A DNA stretch of 64,000 nt. Origin: Chlorokybus atmophyticus (Eukaryota > Streptophyta > Chlorokybophyceae > Chlorokybales > Chlorokybaceae). Made by a program: the position numbers and the translations under genes. Under the pieces are notes generated by a model that saw only the letters and a program-made list of their open reading frames with translations, made no database searches and had not been told where the DNA came from. Below, piece by piece: positions 54,807 through 64,000 of the stretch (positions within the stretch are counted from its first letter, which is position 1; each line of letters opens with the position of its first letter). The stretch spans positions 147,744 through 211,743 of the forward strand of contig RHPI01001559.1 in the NCBI GenBank assembly GCA_009103225.1, read 5' to 3'.

Positions 54807-56284
54807 ATGGACCTCCTAGCCAGCGAGTTGCTGCAGGAGGTGTGAGCGGGCGCGACCTTGCGCGCTGTGCGTGCGTCTGCCGCGCCTGGCAGCGAGCTGC
54901 GCAGGCAGATGGGCTCTGGAGAAGACCACTACCCTGCGGCTGCCCAGGTGAGGTTATTGTACGGAACTACCAATGGTTGAGGAGCATGCAGTAGTGAGAA
55001 AGGATAATTTCGCACAAAAAGCGTGGTGAGAATCCTTGAAGGCGGCCCACGTATCACTCACCTAGCAACCACAACTGTTACAACACTGCAAACTACACAA
55101 CAAGGACTGCCGGGCTATGGGCACCTGCGCGCATGTATTTTGGTGCATGCGTGTGCGTTTACGTGTGTAAGTCGAGTGCATGTGTGCTTAGATGCGCGGG
55201 TGTGCGCGTGCAGGTACGTGTGCATGACCGCGTGTATGCGCATCCGTGTACACGTTCGCGTGCCTGTGCATGCTTGCACATGCCAGTTCTCACAGAAGAG
55301 CGAGTGTGCGTATGAGCAGTGTGGCATACGTGTCTGTGTTCATCAAGGTGTTTGTGGTGCATCACCTTATTGCTGCTATGCGCATTGGTGTATCCGTGAC
55401 ATACATGTCCTCCAACCGCTTCGACTGTCCAAACTGCTGATGCATTGGCAGCGTTCACAACAAAGTACGCTGCAAAAGCCATGCACGCACACTAGCACAC
55501 TATGTGCCAGGTGCACGTGTTTGTTGTTGCTTGTCTGAGTGCGGTTCACAGGTTATTCAACTCTCAACATTGCCAATGTTGTTGCAACAGGTTGTGTAAA
55601 CTGACATACCAAACAACTTCCTGTCAACAGCCAACCAAGTCTACGGATGCAACTCACCTGTGCGTAAGCCGCATGTGCAGCAAGTAAAACATGTTTACCT
55701 ACCCTTAAACACTGCTGGATAACCAATCACTATGTTATATAAAGAGTCGAATAGGAATATCTCATTTGCTATCTTTGCAGGTACATGAGAGGATGGGTAC
55801 ATCGTGCGGCGTGTATTTGCGCAACTCCAGCACATGCGGCTGCCACCTGCACCAAGTCAACAACTGAAACAGCAACCAGAGCATCAATTGTACATCTTTC
55901 ATCTTTGGTTAGGTGAAGATGTGTACTGAGGCACAACCAAAGAGATGAGCAAAGCATTACAAAAATTCAGCAAGCGTTGGACACAGCATATGTTGTGACG
56001 TGAACATGTGTTGTTGTGTGTTGAGCAGCTAGGAGTGCTTGACATAGAGTTCGAAGACTACAACATGTGGCTGAAGACTCCGCGCGAGTTTGGCGACCAC
56101 GCCGAAGTGTTGGTTCAAGTCGTGCGTAAGCGGGACGGCAAGATGGCGTGTCTGTTGGACACGCGCGCACGTGATATTGTTGGCTGCGAGTGCGTGTGGG
56201 GCGACGGGATACGGATCAACGAGCATTGCGTTGCAGCAATTGTAAATGGCCGCACGTGCCATTTGGGAAATACGCGGCATATTG
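54807..56284 (+). pseudogene. F-box family copy J, F-box frameshifted
   Basis: ATG at 54807 starts MDLLASELLQEV and then hits TGA at 54843. Compared with the intact copy at 60035, about 10 bp (equivalent to TTGTCTCGGC) are missing. The F-box resumes in another frame as RDLARCACVCRAWQRAAQ up to 54936. A second indel follows the LW position. A downstream exon at 56029-56284 is intact and reads LGVLDIEFEDYNMWLKTPRE, then HAEVLVQVVRKRDGKMACLL. It is the same C-terminal domain found in the other two copies. F-box proteins are SCF ubiquitin-ligase substrate adaptors; this copy probably cannot bind Skp1. A GT-rich region at about 55120-55330 lies between. An alternative is an unusual intron across the gap, but no GT..AG pair fits 10 bp. 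Confidence 0.6.
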
Positions 56285-57389
56285 GTATGTTGGTTTCTAT
56301 CTATTGTCGAGCGATGATGATGAGTGATCGTAAGTGATGTGAGTTAGAGATGTCTGTGGCATGTGACGAGCGCTACTGGCTTGTCTCCAGAAGAGCTCGA
56401 TAGGCTCTTCTCAACTAGTGAGGACATATCTTGGTATTGAGCGAGTCTCTGTCTGTTTTCAACACAAGGACAACTTGTAGCTTGGCACGTGCCCCACAAC
56501 TACGTGTTGCTTGCATCCGCGGCAAAATTGCAGCCAGCAGCAGCTTAGCTGTATGATATGTTCAACACATGACACAACATCCTTGGGTGGTGTGCCCTAA
56601 CCAAGGGTAATGTAGTGGAAGATGTCGACTCGCTTGGCATTACACGTGGCGTCATGTATAATGTGCCGCCCGTGAGCACATCAACTTGCAGATTGTGGAA
56701 AATGATGTGTGCCGCGATTGATAAACATGCATTCAATTGTTGATTATAATAAGCACTTGAGTTGAGACGGGGTGCAAAGGGGGGAGGATTGCGTGTGCGC
56801 GAGCATATACATGCACTGCTTGTGTAAAGAGCTCTCTTTTATTCAGGACCCCATGCGACACTGTACCAGAAGTGCGCACTGCGTTAAGCGATGACTATGC
56901 AATCGCGCAAGTTGAATGGAAGAGGTGCATCGACACGGATGGATCACTTCCTGCGTAACATTTCGTGTTATGAGCACTTCGTCATCAGATTGCAATAAGA
57001 TCGTACCTTTAAGCTTCAAATCACGTTATGACCAATAGTATGGCATATGCTTCATGCCATGCAGCATCACACACATCTGCATTCCCACAAAATCACAGGC
57101 ATAACCCAATGACAGATTATCTCATCATCCGCTAAAGAAAGGAGGTCAAATTATGAGGCGACTCTTGTGACATTGCAAAAATAACGTGTTATAGCTTGCT
57201 TGGTTTCAACGCCACACAAGCATGTGTCATAACCACACCACCTGCAAACAATACTGAACTCTAAGTAATAATATTGTTACTTATAAAAGGATAAACTTGT
57301 TCATAATCCTATGCACGCTCGTCATTGCTGTCCGAGTCCCATTTTGCAAAGCAGACGGAAATCCGATCCCAGCCATGCTTAAAACTCGT
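56285..57389. other. Interval between F-box copies
   Basis: No additional exon is confidently identified. The 3' end of copy J could extend into the left part. Confidence 0.4.
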
Positions 57390-57448
57390 CTTCGGTTGGA
57401 AGGAGGATAAAAATAGCTGCATTAGCTAATTTTATCCTCCAACCGAAG
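57390..57448. repeat. Imperfect inverted repeat, 19-22 bp arms
   Basis: CTTCGGTTGGAAGGAGGATA pairs with TATCCTCCAACCGAAG through a 3-base bulge (AGG). The loop is about 17 nt. This is a strong hairpin in DNA or RNA. Confidence 0.75.
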
Positions 57449-58367
57449 TAATTAACAAAACCTGACATAAACCCCACTCCTAGCCCTTAAACCGTGACCC
57501 TCAGTGCATCTTCTTTGCCGTTGTGCCAATCGACATCGTAATGATGGTCATTGGATTTGCTATCCAAGAAGCATGCCATCTTGCCGTCTCTTTGTCGCAC
57601 AACTTGCAGAAGCACATTGACATGCTAGAACTTTCGATACACCTTGTGTCAGTGCGAAAAGCTCCATTTTTTTAAATGAATGAACAGGTCATGTAGCTAC
57701 AGAACAAAAAACAGATGAAAATATTTAATTGGTTCAATGTCTTGTAGCTAACATGGATGATGCTCTTTCTTCCAACTTACTTGTTTTGCAGTCCTGTAGC
57801 CCACCCAACCCAATCAGGGGGAAGGTGTACAGATACTCCTCTAACTTGGGCTGGTTGCCCATGGGTGTCAGGCACGCTTTTTCAATTAGTGCATATAATA
57901 GCTGGCATGCGGAGCCTAACTTCTCATGCACTTAAGAAAGGCACACGCTGCTGGTGAAAGTGGTTCAAAATAGAGATAAATTAAGCATGCTACTGACTTT
58001 GCTGGCAACACGATTGCTCTGCGCATGTTAATGGTTGCAAAGTGGCGCAAACATACCAGTGTTTGAGTGGTAGCGATTTGCATGTACACACTCGCAGCAC
58101 GCATGCATGCACTCACATACGCACGTGTACATATGTGGGTGGTCTTAGTTAAGTTTTGCATGCAGTGTTTCGCATGACCGCAACATGTGCACAGCCAAGC
58201 CGCATGGCGTTTTGTTAGCTGTTATGTTGCATATGTGTGGAACCCCTCCTGCACCTGATGACGATCAGGGAGCACGGCGCCGGCTGGCTTATGACAATCT
58301 ACGCAATTCATCACTGTAATGTTCTTAGCCGCATCATGACGACTTCAATGACTTCGCTGGTCGTATT

Positions 58368-58877
58368 GTCACAGCCCACTCGACCACAAAAGACTTGGTG
58401 CTTTTATGGTCGATTTGTGGTATTTTAATGTGCCTTCCCATTACATTCCCCCCACTTAAGAACGCTGACGTCCTCGGCAGCTGCCCGGTCAGCTGGGGCA
58501 TTACCCAAGGGGTTTGTTAGGGTCGNCCACACCCACCCAAGGACCGGCTAATTTAGGCCCATACCGGTCAGCTTTCGCATAGCGCGTCGCTGCCGGCGCC
58601 ACAGGTCGCGTCGCCGCGATAGGCCTGCCGCGCCGACTGAACTGGTCAGTTCGGTGCGACTGCCATTAGGCAAGTCGCGACCCATCGATGATGGCACTTA
58701 TAAAGTGACCATTTACGATTATTGGATCGAGAAACAACGACCGCGGAATTCGTGTGCAAGGCAGGAATCGAACCCGGGTCTCAAGCTCCGATGACCAATG
58801 TCACAGCCCACTCGACCACAAAAGACTTGGTGCTTTTATGGTCGATTTGTGGTATTCTAATGTACCTTCCCGTTACA
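58368..58877. repeat. 78-bp direct repeats flanking a 350-bp GC-rich segment
   Basis: GTCACAGCCCACTCGACCAC starts both copies, 58368-58445 and 58800-58877. They differ at about three positions. Each contains an internal inverted repeat (CGACCA...TGGTCG). The 58446-58799 segment is GC-rich, contains N at 58526, and may be retroelement sequence. Confidence 0.75.
58756..58838 (-). mobile_element. tRNA-derived SINE-like element
   Basis: On the minus strand, TGGTCGAGTGGGCT fits the RNA polymerase III A box. GGGTTCGATTCC, about 45 nt downstream, is a perfect B box. The stem CCGGGTTCGATTCCTGCC resembles a T-arm, but no complete tRNA cloverleaf with matching acceptor stem is present. It lies at one end of the second 78-bp repeat. 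Confidence 0.5.
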
Positions 58878-58971
58878 CGTGTACTTTACCAATGCGGAAA
58901 GAGCAAAATCAAGTCGGATGCATCTCAATCGCAATTAAAACAAAAAAAAACAAGTTTAAAAGTGTTCCATT

Positions 58972-59325
58972 TTACACCACATGCTTCGCTTGTCTACTCT
59001 CGGCTTGCACCTCGATTATCTTTTTTAAAAAGGAGCGAATATATCCTGGTGCGTTTTCGGCGTGCATTACAGCCTTGATCTCTTCACAATCCATCAGTTT
59101 GACAAAGCATAACTTATAGAATTCGGGTCTTTCTGCTTCCACGGACGCGAAATGTGTGCCGCCATCATCCTTGTGGATTGCGCCGTAAGCGGCGATATAC
59201 CTCCTCACCCAGTGTTTGAGATGCACACGAGCGGCGACAACTTCGTATGGAACGCCTTCTATCGATGGGCATGGCGCAGTAATAATCTTGTCCCATGCAT
59301 CGGCGTCCTGTAAGAAATCCACCAT
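58972..59325 (-). CDS. Uncharacterised ORF, possible retroelement gag remnant
   Basis: A 117-codon intronless frame starts MVDFLQDADAWDKIITAPCP and continues through VHLKHWVRRYIAAYGAIHKD. It has balanced, protein-like composition and a helical character, unlike nearby random frames. Its position beside direct repeats and SINE-like sequence suggests a gag-type fragment. No reverse transcriptase, zinc knuckle or protease motif is seen, so the assignment is tentative. Confidence 0.35.
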   Translation of the reverse strand: MVDFLQDADAWDKIITAPCPSIEGVPYEVVAARVHLKHWVRRYIAAYGAIHKDDGGTHFASVEAERPEFYKLCFVKLMDCEEIKAVMHAENAPGYIRSFLKKIIEVQAESRQAKHVV

Positions 59326-60035
59326 ATTGATACGCTATGGTGGTCATTGAGGACAATAATAACAACAACAACAATAACGGAAAGAGAATCTGAACTGTCA
59401 ACAATGCTCGTTCTGAAAGTATCCCGGCTCGCAACAACCGTGCAGGACCTCGGAATGGTGCTAGAAACAACGCGAAGAGCCATGATAATAATAACACGAG
59501 GACAACGTCGTAACAGTAGAGCTTACGAAGAAACATAGATCGAATAAAGAGGGTTAACCTACAGCACGCTCAGGCATGCGCACAAATGCATTCTGAATGT
59601 TGACAAGCATGCACACCCAACCAACAGACATCATGTGATATCATGACTAATAAGAGTTCACAACTGCGAGCTACTCAGCTAGCGAGGTAGTATGTATGTT
59701 ATGCTGCACCTCACATTGTAGACACTCTGACGCTGAAGCAAAAAATGAAAACAGAAAAGACAGAGATCACCACATTATGACCTTTCAACACTCGATAACT
59801 GAACGCAACTGCCAACATAGCGCAAAAGCGAAATTGGTCATCACACAATTCTCTATTTAGCGTATACACCTGTACTATTCTGCCTACCTGTACTATTCTG
59901 TGTACACACCTGCTTGAGTCTTTCCCGTAAAGCCGCCTGACGCCAGGCGCGGCAGACGCAGGCGCAACGCGCCAGCTCACGCCCGCCCAGCCGAGACAAC
60001 ACCTCCCCGACCAGCTCGCTGGCCAGGAGGTCCAT

Positions 60036-61840
60036 GGCCGCCGCCGCCGCCGCCGCCGTTGACAACGACAGCAACACGCCGCTTGATGCGCGTGGCCTAA
60101 GTGAGGTTGCACGCCGCTTTGACGCTGTCTGACGTGGCCGGGCAACGCGTCACCCTTGCTGTCGTCACTGCATGACGTGACCTCATGGATATCCGTGTGG
60201 CCTTCGATTTGTATTACGATAAATCGGCGCGCTCGGTACCGTTTCAGGAGGGCGGAAGCGTGAGCAGTCCTGATGAGGGACCAGTCCTGCTGCGGCGATT
60301 GCATCAAGCCTGCTGCTATAGTTAGCCTGTCTGCTGCAGAGCCTCTGCACTACAACTGTGCGTGCATACGTGCATGCCTGTAGCGATGATGGCACGCTGC
60401 TTGCGGTAACCAGTGGACCATAAGCAGCTGCACATGCACCGGTGCATGTGCAACTGCTTACCGTCCACTGGTTGACTAATCATCAAGGCACATGTAGCCA
60501 AAGCTGTTCATCTGTTGCTTGCATGAAGTAAACGCACACATTGCATCGCAGCGAGAGTGCACTGCGTGTACACTGCAGCTTGTGGCTACGCCAAGACACG
60601 CAGTAACCCCCTGTCATAACCCAACTGCGTGCGTGTCTTGTTAGCGAGTAACAACGAAGCAACATCAAGGTATCTTTGTGTGACCGGTTTAGACATGACA
60701 GCTTGTTGACAAACCTCTCTCGAAGATAGGAGCATGTGGGTACTAACCATCCTGTTGATGGGGGCCCATCAACAAGCATCCAATTGGTTGCTGGAGCTCA
60801 TTGCTGCCATTGTAAACTTCCTGATGGCAGAGCAAGGATTAAACTCCCATCGTTACATCTTTTGAGCGTGAAGCTGCCAGCCAAGGCAACGGTCACGTGT
60901 TCAACAAGTTATAACAGCAGTATTTACTGCTGAGCGTCGCAACAACCGGTTTGTTGACTGTGAGTATGCTGTAAGGTACAGCTGGCGCCTGATTTTGCCA
61001 TCTTACAGGCGTGGTTGAAAATATGCCTATACCATGGATTCCATAAGCAGCAAACAAGTTCCAAAAGCACCTCAGCATCCAGTAGATGAACTCAGCCATG
61101 CATGCAGCTTGTAGAACTTCGCCCCACCACGCATCCATGCTTGGAACCCCACTGAGACTGCGTCAGTGTACCATAGCGTCGCCCACCGCAGCCATGTGCG
61201 AGACATAGACACACGAATGCACGTACATGTATGCCCATGCCCACCCATGCGTGCACACACCTGCACTTACACGTCGCATGTAGGTGCGTGTGGCTTGCAT
61301 GCACTCATGCACGAGCACGCACGCACACATATTGCCAACTCGCTGACTTGTTGCCATGAAGTATCCCTAAGGTGGATGTTGTAGCTGGGGTGAGACGGCC
61401 TCAGCTCCCTCCAGCAGTGCTCGTATGCGTGCATCCGCCCCACCTCTCACCACCACCACAACCAAGCAGTCTCTCCTACAGCTGCTGGACGCCCTCACTC
61501 TCACCTGACACAGCTGGCAGATGTGGGACAACTTAACAACAGTCGTTCCTCAGTTGTGACCAGCAAACCAACATGCACATCATGATGTGGAGTGACCAAC
61601 AGGACTCAGATGACATCTGCGCAAGCTTGCGTCCCAGACAACGCGCTGGGATGGGCATTGGCTTTCTATGCAGCATTAATGGCATGCTCCATACACCTGG
61701 ATCGTACTGCAACACATACACTGGACCTACAGCTGATTATAACATGACACCAGGTTACATGTAGGCGATAGTCAACACCAAGTAACGACATTGCTGGCCA
61801 AAAAGTTGTTGAGTCGCTGCGGAGAGAACTCATCACCCTC
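60036..61840. other. Interval with long palindrome, no gene supported
   Basis: Contains a GCC run next to the F-box ATG (about 60037-60058) and the 66-bp palindrome at 60408-60473. ORFs here are GT- or CA-rich and unconvincing. Confidence 0.45.
60408..60473. repeat. 66-bp near-perfect palindrome
   Basis: AACCAGTGGAC...TGCACATGCACC meets GGTGCATGTGCA...GTCCACTGGTT at a CCGG centre with no loop. Only small mismatches occur, in the CCATAAGCAGC / ACTGCTTACCG section. Potential cruciform. Confidence 0.85.
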
Positions 61841-63395
61841 TTAATGGTCCGTTAAGCGAGTGTACGCCCGATCAAGCTTTGTTACCAACTCGCCTTCTCC
61901 GGGTGATGGAAAGAAATCCACCGAGCAGTAGCTGGTTGAAGTTGCACCAAACTCCACATCGGGCCCACTGACAGTGATATGGACGTTGCCATCGTCCATC
62001 TCATTAACATCCCAACCACCAAATGGATCTTGTCTGACAATATCTGCATTGCCATCAAGCAAGCATGCCATCTTCTTATCTCTGCACAACTTGCACCACA
62101 ACCGCGACATGATCACCGAGGTCATATGGGTCTTTCAACGGCAGGCAGCAGTTTGAAAAGGTCAGGACTAGTGAGTGTAGCTGCATAGCAGAAGACGGTA
62201 AAAACCCTCTGTTCAGTTCGACACATCTTGCAACCAACATGGATGTTGTTGCTTTCTCCTGGCTTACCTGTTCTGAGGTGTCCCAGTAGGTGTATCCATC
62301 CACCGTTACAGTGATGGTGAACAGGTAGTCCTTCAACGCAGCTTTTCGGTTGATGATGCCCAGGGGCGCCAGGCGTGCGTTTTGGAATTATGCATACAAC
62401 CGCTGGTATCCAGTGCCTACCTTCTCATGCACCTACGACAGCACACCCTGAGCTGGTCAAGTTGGTACAAGAGGGGCTTCACCATTCACATGTCTCAACA
62501 ACGGTTATTGTTGAGCAACGTGAAGCTATATAACTCAACTTCGACTCAATATGTAATGTGCATATATTCCAGCAGATTTTGAAGCATGGCTTCACATGTC
62601 TCAATAACAACAACCGTGGTTGTTAAGATACGTTGCTGCAATACACAATGCATTTGGAGTCAGAGTTGAGTTAGACTGGACTGTTGGAGACTGAACGCTT
62701 CATACTGCAGTTGCATTGCTGTTGTTGAACCTTAACAACGGCCTTGAATATGGTAGTTTGCACGCACACACGCTATGTGCATAGTACACATCATCGCAAG
62801 CAGGCATGCACGTGCACAGAGAGCCAAGCCTCAAATCGTAATATGAGCGTTCGCTGTTGCGTTTACGTGTGCTGAGTATACGTAGGCACGCATGCATACA
62901 AGCTCAGTTGTGCGTGCACATGCACGTTCACAAGCATGCATGTTTATCATGATCATCATGCCATGACGGTCATGGCGCAGAACAGCTGACTTGATGTACA
63001 TGCTGCTTGAGCTAAGCGAGCTAAATCGCATGCGCGCGGTTCACGCTACTTGCGCTAAGCAGTATGTACATCAGAGTCATGCAACACTACCTCACATTGT
63101 GGACGCTGTGACCCTGAAGCAGACGGCCGTCAAGCTTAACGCACCACGAAACACGCACTTGGCCTGCTCGTTCTCACCACATTGCTTTGATGACTGAACG
63201 CTTTTGGCAAATAAGTTACTGTCATACCTCCTCGACCACAGGGTAGTTCTCCTGGCAGAGCTTCCGCCAGAGTGTCTCCTGCTGCGCCACCCACCGCCGG
63301 GCGCGGCAGACGCAGGCGCAACGAGCCAGCTGGCGTCCTTCCAACCGAGACAACACCTCATCAATCAGCAGCTCGCTGGCTAAGAGGCCATCCAT
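61841..63395 (-). pseudogene. F-box family copy K, C-terminal domain frameshifted
   Basis: The first exon 63395-63228 has a good start context (CACCATGG) and encodes an intact F-box: MDGLLASELLIDEVLSRLEG, then RQLARCACVCRARRWVAQQE and ETLWRKLCQENYPVVEE, ending at a GT donor. Downstream exons are 62341-62268 (ALKDYLFTITVTVDGYTYWD) and one starting at 62180 (LHSLVLTFSNCCLPLKDPYD onward). In the latter the frame breaks after VVVQVVQR with TAA. Copies J and L read QVVR-K/Q-RDGKMAC here, and 5 bases (GACAA in copy L) are missing between 62084 and 62083. After the break the original frame resumes as MACLLDGNADIV and ends at 61841. At least one exon between 63228 and 62341 is not identified. A sequencing error could mimic the deletion. 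Confidence 0.6.
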
Positions 63396-64000
63396 GGTGG
63401 CGCCACCGCCACCGCCACCGCCGCCTATGGTAACAGCAGTGCTGAGAAGCCTAAGCATGCACTTGTGAGCTTGCATGTACACAAGCGAGCATGTAGTTGA
63501 GCACAACAGCAGAGGTGGCAAGCAGGCAGTGGCGGCATGGTAGAGCAGAGGTTGATGTGATGTGACAGCTGTTGGCACTGCGTCAAGAGCTGGAGGAGGG
63601 CAAGCGCGAGCAGCTTTGAGGGACCAATCCTGCTGTGGCGAACAAGCATAGCATGCAGTAGCTCTAGCAATTGATTAAATGCGTTTTCTGCTGCCGTAAC
63701 GTCCTGATGGCAGGGCAAGAGCTGTTGACTTTAAGCTGCCATTCCGTCCGTGAGTGTGAGGCTGGCAGCCAGGGCATGCACGTGAGTGAGTGCTGTTGTG
63801 CCATGTGCTATGAACACTGAAGCAAGCTGCATGCGCCACTGTCACAACAAACACCACATGTGAACCAGTTGTTACTGCTAGGCGCCGCCACAACCGGTTT
63901 GTGCATGCAGACGCGAATAAAACTAGAGGCCAGCTGTACCTAACAGCAACTTGCACTGTGTTTGAAACACACAGTGCATACCGATTGGCACTATGAGGTT
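63396..64000. other. Right-edge interval
   Basis: A GCC-type run (63400-63423) abuts the F-box ATG, as in the other copies. The rest shows no supported exon; the promoter of copy K should lie here. Confidence 0.4.

Larger units (their letters stand above)
57490..60035 (-). pseudogene. F-box family copy L, split by repeat and retroelement-like debris
   Basis: The F-box exon 60035-59910 is intact: MDLLASELVGEVLSRLGGRE then LARCACVCRAWRQAALRERL, ending at a GT donor. The matching C-terminal pieces lie on the same strand 2 kb away. A segment around 57795-57870 reads LEEYLYTFPLIGLGG (compare LKDYLFTITVTVDG in copy K). A segment around 57490-57625 reads HVNVLLQVVRQRDGKMACFL. Between them are a tRNA-like SINE, two 78-bp direct repeats, a sequence N at 58526 and a gag-like ORF. 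I infer one F-box gene disrupted by insertions. Joining of the parts by splicing across 2 kb is possible but not shown. Confidence 0.5.

Noticed and set aside
55023-55538. 171-codon Cys/Val/His-rich plus-strand ORF
   Set aside because: Produced by alternating GT/GCATGC simple sequence; no homology-like pattern.
58756-58838. Possible functional tRNA gene on the minus strand
   Set aside because: A and B boxes are present but there is no closing acceptor stem or proper anticodon arm; treated as SINE-like.

Overview
This 64 kb window is nuclear DNA from a photosynthetic eukaryote, most likely a green-lineage alga. Nearly all genes are cut by short spliceosomal introns. Two predicted proteins carry plastid-transit-like N-termini: a chloroplast glutamyl endopeptidase of the plant CGEP type and a DUF3685/Ycf55-like protein. 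There are two plant-type GH9 endoglucanases, and some noncoding DNA contains TTTAGGG-type telomere-like motifs. An early-diverging streptophyte alga is plausible, but the sequence alone does not settle the clade. I checked exons by splice-site phase, and the models listed keep an open frame across all junctions unless stated.

Layout. 1.2-4.2 kb: MFS/OPA-type permease (+). 5.4-8.7 kb: voltage-gated K+ channel (-) with an N-terminal IQ motif and an interrupted cyclic-nucleotide-binding fold. 9.7-11.4 kb: Tc1/mariner-like MITE remnants and a C/G homopolymer. 12.6-15.1 kb and 18.9-21.5 kb: two convergent GH9 genes flanking a Bet1-type SNARE gene (-). 22.2-24.8 kb: a partial unknown gene and a complete 202-residue unknown gene (both -), separated by a poly-G tract. 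24.9 kb: tRNA-Glu(UUC). 25-32.8 kb: gene-poor repeats. 32.8-38.1 kb: 24-exon CGEP (-), divergent from a DUF1764 gene (+, 38.4-39.5 kb). 41.2-44.6 kb: DUF3685-like plastid protein (-). 48.5-54.0 kb: very large coiled-coil protein with an NFKBIL1-like C-terminus (+). 54.8-63.4 kb: cluster of three decayed F-box-family copies with SINE/retroelement debris and palindromes.

The genes do not form one pathway. Themes are plastid proteostasis (CGEP), secretory traffic (Bet1), cell-wall glucan hydrolysis (GH9), ion and solute transport, and a decaying F-box family. The most notable signals are a 100-bp intron that is 99% identical between the two diverged GH9 paralogues, recurrent GC-AG introns, the oddly built K+ channel, and reciprocal frameshifts among the F-box copies. 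I saw no CRISPR array, rRNA gene or bacterial-type operon.
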